Source of the DNA: SIG440 sp045645805
GTDB taxonomy: Bacteria > Bacillota > Clostridia > Monoglobales > Monoglobaceae
NCBI GenBank assembly: GCA_045645805.1
Contig: JAZRJL010000048.1
Coordinates: 1 to 34,332, forward strand
DNA: 34,332 nt
Direction: 5' to 3'
Part shown: piece after piece, positions 15,710 to 22,179 of the stretch
Position numbering within the stretch: the first letter of the stretch is position 1
Layout of the letters: every line of letters starts with the position of its first letter
Position numbers and translations under genes: made by a program
Notes under the pieces: generated by a model
Databases searched by the model: none
What the model was told of the DNA's origin: nothing
What the model saw: only the letters and a program-made list of their open reading frames with translations

Positions 15710-16303
15710 ATGAGAGACACAAAGGTGAATTGGATGGTTAAAGTTGCGATGCTTTCGGCAGTTTCTGTACTTCTTATGTTGCTTGAATTTCCAATTCCGT
15801 TTATAGCACCGCCATTTTATGAGTTTGATTTCAGTGAAGTACCGGTTTTGATAGGTGCGTTTGCACTTGGACCAATGGCTGGTGTTGTTATTGAGCTTCT
15901 CAAAGTTCTTCTTAACTTGCTGATAAACGGAACAATCACAGGCGGAGTAGGAGAATTTGCGAACTTTATTGTCGGTATTTCGTTTGTATTGCCTGTGGAA
16001 TTTGTCTATATGCGGAAAAAGACAAAGAAAAACGCAATAATCGGTATGGTTTTAGGCGGAATAATTATGATTGCAATATCATGTGTAATAAATGCTTTTG
16101 TTCTAATACCTGCTTATGGAAAGGCTCTCGGCTTACCGATTGAAGCTTTTGTTGGTATGGGAGCAAAGATTTATCCTGTAATTGACAGTTTGTGGAAGCT
16201 TGTGCTGTTTTGCACCTTGCCGTTTAATCTTTTGAAAGTAATTATTGTATCTGTGATTACCACGCTTACATATAAGCATATTAAATCTATTTTCAGAATT
16301 TAG
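15710..16303 (+). CDS. ribU: Riboflavin ECF transporter S component
   Basis: The 197-residue, six-helix S component is of RibU type. It has 'MLSAVSVLLMLLEFPIPFIAPPFYEFDFSEVP' (here in two parts: helix 1 and the 'FYEFDFSEVP' riboflavin-site loop), 'LIGAFALGPMAGVVIELLK' and 'GTITGGVGEFANFIVG'. It captures riboflavin and works with a shared ECF energising module not encoded here. Control by the upstream FMN riboswitch fixes the substrate. AAAGGA precedes the ATG. No terminator is visible before the next promoter at 16323. Confidence 0.96.
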   Translation: MRDTKVNWMVKVAMLSAVSVLLMLLEFPIPFIAPPFYEFDFSEVPVLIGAFALGPMAGVVIELLKVLLNLLINGTITGGVGEFANFIVGISFVLPVEFVYMRKKTKKNAIIGMVLGGIIMIAISCVINAFVLIPAYGKALGLPIEAFVGMGAKIYPVIDSLWKLVLFCTLPFNLLKVIIVSVITTLTYKHIKSIFRI

Positions 16304-16322
16304 ACTTTAATACTGTTTAGGG

Positions 16323-16351
16323 TTGATTTTTGGACTTAATTGTGATATTAT
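16323..16351 (+). promoter_or_regulatory. Promoter of the first SNF symporter gene
   Basis: TTGATT (16323-16328), 17 bp and TATTAT (16346-16351) with a TGA extension. It lies 20 nt after the ribU stop. It overlaps an in-frame TTG that could be mistaken for the gene start. Confidence 0.75.
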
Positions 16352-16391
16352 GTCTTTATATAATTTTATATTTTACATATGGAGGAAGATT

Positions 16392-17747
16392 ATGGAAAAA
16401 AAAAGAAGTAACTTTACCGGAAAGCTTGGTTTTGTTCTTGCGGCTGCAGGCTCTGCGGTAGGTTTGGGCAACATATGGAGATTTCCCTATTTGGCTGCAA
16501 AATACGGTGGTGGAATTTTTTTGCTTGTATATCTTGTTTTGGCAGTAACCTTTGGTTTTACATTACTTACCGCTGAGATTTCTCTTGGAAGAAAAACCGG
16601 CTTGAGTGCAATCGGTGCATTTAAGAAGCTTTCATCAAAGTATGCGTTTGTTGGATATCTTGCATCAATTGTTCCTATCATTATTTTGCCTTATTACTGC
16701 GTTATAGGCGGTTGGGTTGTTAAGTATTTTACATCATTTATTTTGGGACAGTCGGCATTAACGGCAGATAGCTCATTTTTTGGAAATTTCATTGGAAACC
16801 CTGTTGAACCGGTTCTCTGGTTTTTGCTGTTTCTTGGCATAACTGCTGTTGTTGTGCTTTGTGGCGTTGAAAAAGGTGTTGAAAAGGTAAGCAAAATAAT
16901 GATGCCTGTTCTTATTGTTTTATCAATTTTTATTGCGGGGTATACTCTATTTATGCCAGGTGCAATAGAAGGAGTTAAGTATTATTTGCTTCCTGATTTC
17001 AGTAAGTTTTCAGTAAATACCGTGCTTGGGGCTATGGGACAGTTGTTTTACTCCATGTCACTTGCAATGGGCATTATGATAACATATGGCTCATATATGA
17101 AAAAAGATGTTAACGTTGAGTCTTCTGTTCGTCAAATTGAGATTTTTGACACAGGGATTGCATTCCTTGCAGGTCTTATGATTATTCCTGCTGTATTTGT
17201 ATTTTCAGGTGGAGACGAAAGTGCTCTCGGTCAGGGTCCCGGACTTATGTTTGTTACCCTGCCTAAGGTTTTTGAAAGTATGACAGGCGGCACAATAATA
17301 GGCGTACTTTTCTTCTTGCTTGTTTTGTTTGCGGCACTTACATCTTCAATTTCGCTTATGGAAACAATCGTTTCTATCTTTAGTGATAAGTTTAAGATGA
17401 CAAGAACTATTGCATGTGTTTCTGTTTTTGTTCTTTCGCTTCTACTTGGTATTCCATCATCACTTGGTAATGGTATTTGGGCAGATATAAAGATTATCGG
17501 TATGGATTTTCTTACCTTCTTTGATTTTATAAGTAACAGTGTAATTATGCCGATTGTTGCACTTCTTACATGTATTTTTGTTGGATATGTTATTAAGCCA
17601 TCTGCGGTAAGTGATGAGGTTGAACTTTCAGGCAAATTCAAATCAAAGGCATTGTTTAATGCAGTTATTAAATATTTTGCACCGATTTGCATTGTTCTTA
17701 TTCTTATTTCATCTGTACTCAGTGCAATGGGCATAATAAGTATATAA
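16392..17747 (+). CDS. SNF-family sodium-dependent transporter (first copy)
   Basis: The 451-residue neurotransmitter:sodium symporter homologue (LeuT fold, about 11-12 helices) is expected to bring in an amino acid or amine with Na+. TM1 has the family motif 'GSAVGLGNIWRFPYLAAKYGG' in shortened form 'GLGNIWRFPY', with unwound-helix residues that form the Na+ and substrate sites. Later 'AMGQLFYSMSLAMGIMITYGSYM' is the TM6-7 region. ATG 16392 is chosen because GGAGGA lies 7 nt upstream. It is followed by a related gene, so the pair probably arose by duplication or covers two substrates. The substrate is not readable. Confidence 0.94.
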   Translation: MEKKRSNFTGKLGFVLAAAGSAVGLGNIWRFPYLAAKYGGGIFLLVYLVLAVTFGFTLLTAEISLGRKTGLSAIGAFKKLSSKYAFVGYLASIVPIIILPYYCVIGGWVVKYFTSFILGQSALTADSSFFGNFIGNPVEPVLWFLLFLGITAVVVLCGVEKGVEKVSKIMMPVLIVLSIFIAGYTLFMPGAIEGVKYYLLPDFSKFSVNTVLGAMGQLFYSMSLAMGIMITYGSYMKKDVNVESSVRQIEIFDTGIAFLAGLMIIPAVFVFSGGDESALGQGPGLMFVTLPKVFESMTGGTIIGVLFFLLVLFAALTSSISLMETIVSIFSDKFKMTRTIACVSVFVLSLLLGIPSSLGNGIWADIKIIGMDFLTFFDFISNSVIMPIVALLTCIFVGYVIKPSAVSDEVELSGKFKSKALFNAVIKYFAPICIVLILISSVLSAMGIISI

Positions 17748-17759
17748 AAAAGAGGTGTT

Positions 17760-17916
17760 TTAACGTGAAAATCACGTTAAGCCTCCGGCGGAATTTATTG
17801 CACCGCCGAGTTTTCGTGCATTTTATGCACGAAACGGCGATGTGCATAATTTCCATTATACGTCTTATCTGCCCACGATAAGAAGCGTATGTATTTTTAA
17901 TCACAATTTGTGGGCA
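17760..17916 (+). promoter_or_regulatory. Highly structured leader between the two SNF genes, candidate riboregulator
   Basis: Four hairpins are packed into ~160 nt: a 9-bp stem (17760-17768/17772-17780), a GC-rich stem (17786-17791/17803-17808), a perfect 10-bp triloop stem (17812-17821/17825-17834), and a two-part stem (17857-17862/17886-17891 enclosing 17864-17869/17877-17882). The loop of the last, TGCCCAC at 17870-17876, is complementary over 7 nt to GTGGGCA at 17910-17916, which abuts the ribosome binding site, making an H-type pseudoknot. Two alternative pairings (17823-17830 with 17842-17849; 17804-17808 with 17835-17839) are mutually exclusive with the simple hairpins. I do not recognise a known riboswitch class. 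Confidence 0.65.
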
Positions 17917-17936
17917 GAAAGGCTATGGAAATTAAT

Positions 17937-19301
17937 ATGCAGGAAAGAGAAAAATTTTCATCAAGACTTGGATTTATCCTTATATCTGCAGGATGTGCAA
18001 TCGGTCTTGGTAACGTGTGGAGATTTCCTTATATAACAGGTCTTTACGGCGGTGCGGCGTTCGTTTTGGTATATCTGTTGTTTTTGGTAATATTTGGACT
18101 TCCTATTATGGCAATGGAGTTTTCGGTTGGTCGTGCAAGCCGTAAAAGCGCTGCGCTCTCATTCAATGAGCTTGAACCCAAGGGCACAAAATGGCATATA
18201 TTCAGTTATTTTGCCATTGCAGGCAACTATCTGCTTATGATGTTCTATACAACAATCTGCGGGTGGATGATTGCGTACTTCTTCAAAATGGCAAAGGGAG
18301 ACTTTGTAGGTGCAACACCTGAAGCCGTTGGCGAAATATTTGGAAGCTTTACATCACAACCGTGGTCGATGATTTTATGGATGTTTGTGGCAGTAGTAAT
18401 TGGTTTCGGAATATGTTCACTTGGACTTCAAAAGGGCGTTGAAAAGATTACCAAGGTAATGATGTCAAGTCTTTTCGTTATAATGTTTATTCTTGTAATT
18501 CGTGCTGTTACCTTGCCCGGCGCAGGTGAAGGTCTAAGTTTTTACTTAAAACCTGATTTTGGTAAAATGATGGAGCATGGTTTTTTTGAGGTTGTATCTG
18601 CAGCAATGGGTCAGGCGTTCTTTACTCTAAGTATTGGCATTGGCTCAATGGCTATATTCGGTAGTTACATTTCCAAGGACCGTTCGCTTATGGGTGAGTC
18701 ATTGAGCATACTTACACTTGATACATCGGTTGCAATTCTTTCGGGACTAATTATATTCCCTGCTTGTTTCTCCTTTGGTGTAAATCCTGAAAGTGGACCA
18801 AACCTTGTTTTTATTACACTTCCTAACATATTTAACAGTATGGCAGGCGGAAGAATATGGGGATCTCTCTTCTTTATATTTATGTCATTTGCGGCACTTT
18901 CTACAGTAATTGCTGTGTTTGAGAATATTCTCTCATTCGCTATGGATTTATTTGGATGGTCACGAAAAAAGGCAGTTTTAATAAATTCTGTTTTACTTAC
19001 AGTTTTATCAATTCCATGTGCACTTGGTTTCAATGTATTAAGCGGTATTAATTGGCTTGGAATGAACATTATGGATATTGAGGACTTTATCGTAAGCAAC
19101 AATCTGTTGCCTCTTGGTTCTTTGGTATATCTGTTCTTCTGTACAACAAGATACGGTTGGGGTTGGAATAATTTTATGACTGAGGTTAACACCGGTAAGG
19201 GAGTTAAATTCCCCAAATGGGCAAGAATTTATGTAACCTATATTCTACCTCTGATAGTTTTGTTTGTATTTGCACAAGGCTATATAAGCAAATTCTTTTA
19301 A
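17937..19301 (+). CDS. SNF-family sodium-dependent transporter (second copy)
   Basis: This 454-residue paralogue of the preceding symporter has 'GCAIGLGNVWRFPYITGLYGG' (here TM1 core 'GLGNVWRFPY'), 'AMGQAFFTLSIGIGSMAIFGSY' in TM6-7 and the C-terminal 'NNLLPLGSLVYLFFCTTRYGWGWNNF' region in parts, a feature of bacterial SNF proteins. ATG 17937 aligns with the start of the first copy. ATG 17925, in frame, sits only 2 nt after the GAAAGG site and is a possible alternative. The start region is embedded in the pseudoknot-capable leader, which suggests translational control. It ends just before a strong terminator. Confidence 0.92.
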   Translation: MQEREKFSSRLGFILISAGCAIGLGNVWRFPYITGLYGGAAFVLVYLLFLVIFGLPIMAMEFSVGRASRKSAALSFNELEPKGTKWHIFSYFAIAGNYLLMMFYTTICGWMIAYFFKMAKGDFVGATPEAVGEIFGSFTSQPWSMILWMFVAVVIGFGICSLGLQKGVEKITKVMMSSLFVIMFILVIRAVTLPGAGEGLSFYLKPDFGKMMEHGFFEVVSAAMGQAFFTLSIGIGSMAIFGSYISKDRSLMGESLSILTLDTSVAILSGLIIFPACFSFGVNPESGPNLVFITLPNIFNSMAGGRIWGSLFFIFMSFAALSTVIAVFENILSFAMDLFGWSRKKAVLINSVLLTVLSIPCALGFNVLSGINWLGMNIMDIEDFIVSNNLLPLGSLVYLFFCTTRYGWGWNNFMTEVNTGKGVKFPKWARIYVTYILPLIVLFVFAQGYISKFF

Positions 19302-19317
19302 ATAAAATTTTTGACGA

Positions 19318-19348
19318 AAAGCATTGTCGAATTTTTCGGCAATGCTTT
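19318..19348 (+). terminator. Terminator after the second SNF gene
   Basis: AAAGCATTG (19318-19326) pairs with CAATGCTTT (19340-19348) and the stem continues inward through TCGA/TCGG, about 13 bp in all. CTTTTT follows, making an intrinsic terminator. Confidence 0.88.
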
Positions 19349-19450
19349 CTTTTTAAACACAACATAATGTATATTGCTTATGCAAAATATACAAACAATA
19401 GTGTGTTTCAATGACAATTGTCACAAAATATGGAAATTTATGTTTTTTGC

Positions 19451-19479
19451 TTGAAAAATAGGAGAAATTATATTAAAAT
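19451..19479 (+). promoter_or_regulatory. Candidate promoter of the purine permease gene
   Basis: TTGAAA (19451-19456), 17 bp and TAAAAT (19474-19479), without a TG extension. The AT-rich surroundings make this less certain than the other promoters. Upstream lie an inverted repeat (19368-19393) and a 12-bp perfect palindrome TGACAATTGTCA (19412-19423) that could be operators. Confidence 0.45.
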
Positions 19480-19517
19480 TAAGGAGTAAAAAAATTTTTA
19501 AATGAGGAGTGAATCTC

Positions 19518-20867
19518 ATGGACAAGCTTTTTAAGCTAAAAGAAAACGGTACAAGTGTCAGAACCGAGATTCTGGCAGGTATCACAACCTTCCTTGCAAT
19601 GGCATACATACTTGCTGTTAACCCGATGTATCTTGGCAACATTCCAGGCGCATCATCTGCAGCTATCTTTATGGCAACTGCAATTTCGGCAGCTATTGCA
19701 ACAATCTGCATGGCATTTTTTGCAAACTATCCTGTTGCTCTTGCATCAGGTATGGGGCTTAATGCATTCTTTGCATATACCGTTTGCGGTGCTATGGGTT
19801 GTTCTTACGAAGTTGCACTTACTGCTGTTTTTGTTGAAGGTATTATATTTATGATTCTTTCTGTTTTCAAATTCAGAGAAGCTCTCGTAAATAAAATCCC
19901 CAACAACTTAAAACTTGGTATCACAGCAGGTATCGGACTCTTTATTACAATCATTGCGCTACTTAACTCACAGGTTATCGTTGCAAGTCCTGCAACAACA
20001 GTTGCCCTTGGTGACCTTGGTGCAGCTCCTGTAATTCTTTCAATTGTTGGTCTTTTACTTATCGGCATTCTCGAATACAAAAAGGTTCCCGGTGGTATTC
20101 TTATAGGCATTCTTGGTACTTGGGCAATTGGCATAATTGTTCAACTTATTGGTTGGGCTTTTGATAAGAACATTTTTGCAACAGTTCTTTACCCCACACT
20201 TTCTTGGGATGCAATCAAGGCAAACTTTGCAGCACCTGCACTCTTCAAGTTTGATTTTGGCTTTGTTGTAAACAACCTTGCAGCATTTGCAATTATTACA
20301 TTTACATTCCTTTACACTGATATTTTTGATACAGTTGGTACACTTATCGGTGTTGCTCAGAAGGGTAACCTTCTTGACGAAAAAGGTCAGCTTCCCAAAG
20401 CAGGCGGTGCTTTAATGGCTGATGCTGTTGGTACTGTTGTTGGTGCTTGTCTTGGTACATCAACTGTTACAAGCTATGTTGAATCAAGTGCCGGTGTTGC
20501 AGCAGGCGGTAAAACAGGTCTCACAGCTTTGACAACAGGTATTATGTTTATAATTGCAATTATATTTGCTCCTGTTTTCCTTGCTATACCTTCATTCGCT
20601 ACAACTCCTGCAATGCTTTATGTTGGTCTTTTGATGCTTAGTGCAATCAAGAAGATGGATTTTGAAGGTGATATAGCTGACGTAATTGGTGGCTTCCTTG
20701 CAGTTATTATGATGCCTTTCGCATACTCAATTGCAACAGGTATTATGTTTGGTGTTATTTCCTGGGTTATCCTCAAGGTTTGCATCGGCAAGATAAAGGA
20801 TGTAAGTGCAATTATGTGGATTTCTTTTGCATTATTTGCAATTTACATTGCTACACTTGTTATGTAA
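19518..20867 (+). CDS. NCS2-family guanine/hypoxanthine (AzgA-like) permease
   Basis: The 449-residue, roughly 14-segment membrane protein belongs to the AzgA branch of the nucleobase-cation symporter-2 family (COG2252). It starts 'EILAGITTFLAMAYILAVNP', has 'ASGMGLNAFFAYTVC', 'FLYTDIFDTVGTLIGVA' and 'GTSTVTSYVESSAGVAAGG', all diagnostic. These proton symporters import hypoxanthine, guanine or adenine. ATG 19518 is used because GAGGAG lies 8 nt upstream. A phosphoribosyltransferase follows, giving a salvage pair: import, then conversion to the nucleotide. No purine riboswitch aptamer is visible upstream. Confidence 0.94.
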   Translation: MDKLFKLKENGTSVRTEILAGITTFLAMAYILAVNPMYLGNIPGASSAAIFMATAISAAIATICMAFFANYPVALASGMGLNAFFAYTVCGAMGCSYEVALTAVFVEGIIFMILSVFKFREALVNKIPNNLKLGITAGIGLFITIIALLNSQVIVASPATTVALGDLGAAPVILSIVGLLLIGILEYKKVPGGILIGILGTWAIGIIVQLIGWAFDKNIFATVLYPTLSWDAIKANFAAPALFKFDFGFVVNNLAAFAIITFTFLYTDIFDTVGTLIGVAQKGNLLDEKGQLPKAGGALMADAVGTVVGACLGTSTVTSYVESSAGVAAGGKTGLTALTTGIMFIIAIIFAPVFLAIPSFATTPAMLYVGLLMLSAIKKMDFEGDIADVIGGFLAVIMMPFAYSIATGIMFGVISWVILKVCIGKIKDVSAIMWISFALFAIYIATLVM

Positions 20868-20895
20868 TTAAATGAAACATATGTAAATATAAATA

Positions 20896-20930
20896 GATTA
20901 GTCCTGAAGCCTTGTTCTTTGGGACTAATC
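20896..20930 (+). terminator. Hairpin between the purine permease and phosphoribosyltransferase genes
   Basis: GATTAGTCC (20896-20904) pairs with GGACTAATC (20922-20930), followed by GGTTTTATA. It may be a weak terminator or an attenuator that lowers expression of the second gene. Confidence 0.6.
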
Positions 20931-20974
20931 GGTTTTATATTTAAAAATACATCTTTGAAAGGACGGTTAAAATT

Positions 20975-21538
20975 ATGGAAAAAAGCTATACTATTGATAT
21001 TGCAGGTCTTAAGCGTGATTTGCCGCTTTGCAAGGTTGCCGATGACTTTTATATCGGTGCTTTTATTATGTTTGGTGATGTTGAAATTACTGTTAAAGCT
21101 GCAGAGGAGCTTCTTAAAAAAGCACCCGAATTTGATGTGCTGATTACAGCAGAATCAAAAGGCATACCGCTTCTTTATGAAATGGCAAGACAGTCGGGCA
21201 ATAACTATTATATTGTTGCACGAAAAGGTCCAAAGCTTTATATGAAGGATGTTGTTACAACAAAGGTTGATTCAATCACAACAGCACACACACAGACCCT
21301 TTGTATCGGCAAAGCTGAAGCTGATGCTATGCGTGGAAAAAGAATTCTTATTGTGGATGATGTTATCAGCACAGGGGAGTCCCTTGCTGCACTTGAAACA
21401 CTGATAAACCAGGTTGATGGTAATATTGTGGGAAGAATGGCAGTTCTGGCAGAGGGAGATGCCATCAGTCGCAAAGATATAACATATCTTGCACCGCTTC
21501 CGGTTTTTCATGCTGATGGCAGTATTATTGAGTCTTAA
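20975..21538 (+). CDS. Purine phosphoribosyltransferase (adenine phosphoribosyltransferase-like)
   Basis: The 187-residue type I phosphoribosyltransferase joins a purine base to PRPP. The PRPP-binding signature is 'ILIVDDVISTGES' (about 125-137), with 'LITAESKGIPLLYEMA' and 'YYIVARKGPKLYM' earlier, as in Apt-like enzymes. Apt, Xpt and PurR-type proteins are close, and no N-terminal winged helix is present, so PurR is excluded. GAAAGGA precedes the ATG. The position after a purine permease supports a salvage role. Base specificity is uncertain. Confidence 0.85.
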   Translation: MEKSYTIDIAGLKRDLPLCKVADDFYIGAFIMFGDVEITVKAAEELLKKAPEFDVLITAESKGIPLLYEMARQSGNNYYIVARKGPKLYMKDVVTTKVDSITTAHTQTLCIGKAEADAMRGKRILIVDDVISTGESLAALETLINQVDGNIVGRMAVLAEGDAISRKDITYLAPLPVFHADGSIIES

Positions 21539-21569
21539 AAAGAATGTTACAAAAAATGTAAAATTGTTG

Positions 21570-21598
21570 TTGACATAATAATAACTTTGTGCTATAAT
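21570..21598 (+). promoter_or_regulatory. Strong promoter of rpsO
   Basis: Consensus TTGACA (21570-21575), 17 bp and consensus TATAAT (21593-21598), with a TGC extension. It is the best promoter in the window, as expected for a ribosomal protein gene. The start is predicted near 21605. Confidence 0.95.
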
Positions 21599-21604
21599 AT
21601 GCAA

Positions 21605-21698
21605 GGTTATGAACCTATTGCTTAGTTTGAGGGCTGAAGATTCACCGCCTCATACCAAGCTTTATGGGGTTTAAAAAATTTTTTGGAGGTGAAACCAA
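21605..21698 (+). promoter_or_regulatory. rpsO 5' leader, possible S15 autoregulatory structure
   Basis: The ~94-nt leader can fold with GCTT (21620-21623) and GAGG arms pairing with CCTC and AAGC downstream, giving a branched helix before the GGAGGTG ribosome binding site. S15 represses its own mRNA in several bacteria by binding a helix or three-way junction in this position, but the structures differ between phyla. I infer the function from position; the pairing is modest. Confidence 0.4.
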
Positions 21699-21962
21699 AT
21701 GTTAAAGGAAAGAAAAGAAGAAATCATCAAGACATATGCTGTTCACGAAGGAGATACAGGTTCTCCTGAGGTTCAGATTGCTCTCCTTACCGAGAGAATC
21801 AACCATCTTAATGATCATCTTAAAACACATAAGAAGGACCACCACTCAAGACGCGGTCTTCTTAAGATGGTTGGTGTGAGAAGAAGCTTCCTTAACTACC
21901 TTATGAAGAACGATATCGAAAGATACCGTGCTATCGTTGAAAAGCTTGGTCTCAGACACTAA
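21699..21962 (+). CDS. rpsO: 30S ribosomal protein S15
   Basis: The 87-residue protein is complete: 'TGSPEVQIALLTERI', 'LNDHLKTHKKDHHSRRGLL' and 'VGVRRSFLNYLMKNDIERYRAI' are invariant 16S rRNA-contact regions of S15. It binds the central domain of 16S rRNA early in 30S assembly. GGAGGTG precedes the ATG. It is followed by a terminator and pnp, the widely conserved rpsO-pnp order. Confidence 0.99.
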   Translation: MLKERKEEIIKTYAVHEGDTGSPEVQIALLTERINHLNDHLKTHKKDHHSRRGLLKMVGVRRSFLNYLMKNDIERYRAIVEKLGLRH

Positions 21963-21972
21963 AAACGAAGAT

Positions 21973-22007
21973 TTAAGTCTTTGTCCGTATTTCGGGCAAA
22001 GACTTAA
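21973..22007 (+). terminator. Terminator after rpsO
   Basis: An almost perfect 15-bp stem (TTAAGTCTTTG plus TCCG against CGGG plus CAAAGACTTAA) has a TATTT loop and continues outward as CGAA/TTCG. The tail, TTTCGTATTTTG, is less uniform than a standard T-run, so some read-through into pnp is likely. Confidence 0.8.
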
Positions 22008-22073
22008 TTTCGTATTTTGGGTAATAATTTAGACAGACTAATACTGTCAGATTTTAAATAAAAAACAAAAGAG

Positions 22074-22140
22074 TGTTTGCTAATTTAGCAGTTAGAAACA
22101 TCCTTTTTAATATTGCGAAAGACTGTTTCTAAGTGCTAAA
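22074..22140 (+). promoter_or_regulatory. pnp leader with alternative hairpins
   Basis: TTAGCAGTTAGAAAC (22085-22099) pairs with GTTTCTAAGTGCTAA (22125-22139) at 14 of 15 positions, forming a long hairpin around 25 nt. A competing small hairpin (TGTTT at 22075-22079 with AAACA, enclosing GCTA/TAGC) uses the same left arm. PNPase represses its own message through a leader duplex in E. coli. A comparable role here is inference. Confidence 0.5.
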
Positions 22141-22179
22141 AATGCAGACCTCTTGAAAACTCAAAGGAGGAAAATGATT

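Noticed and set aside
16323..16391. Longer N-terminus for the first SNF symporter
   Set aside because: The extension overlaps the promoter and lacks a ribosome binding site; ATG 16392 has GGAGGA and aligns with the paralogue.
17748..17936. Known riboswitch (glycine, T-box, SAM, ZTP, preQ1, THF) before the second SNF gene
   Set aside because: None of the conserved core sequences is present, so no class name was assigned.
19302..19517. Purine riboswitch upstream of the purine permease
   Set aside because: The conserved aptamer loops and core bases are absent; only palindromes and a terminator from the previous gene are seen.
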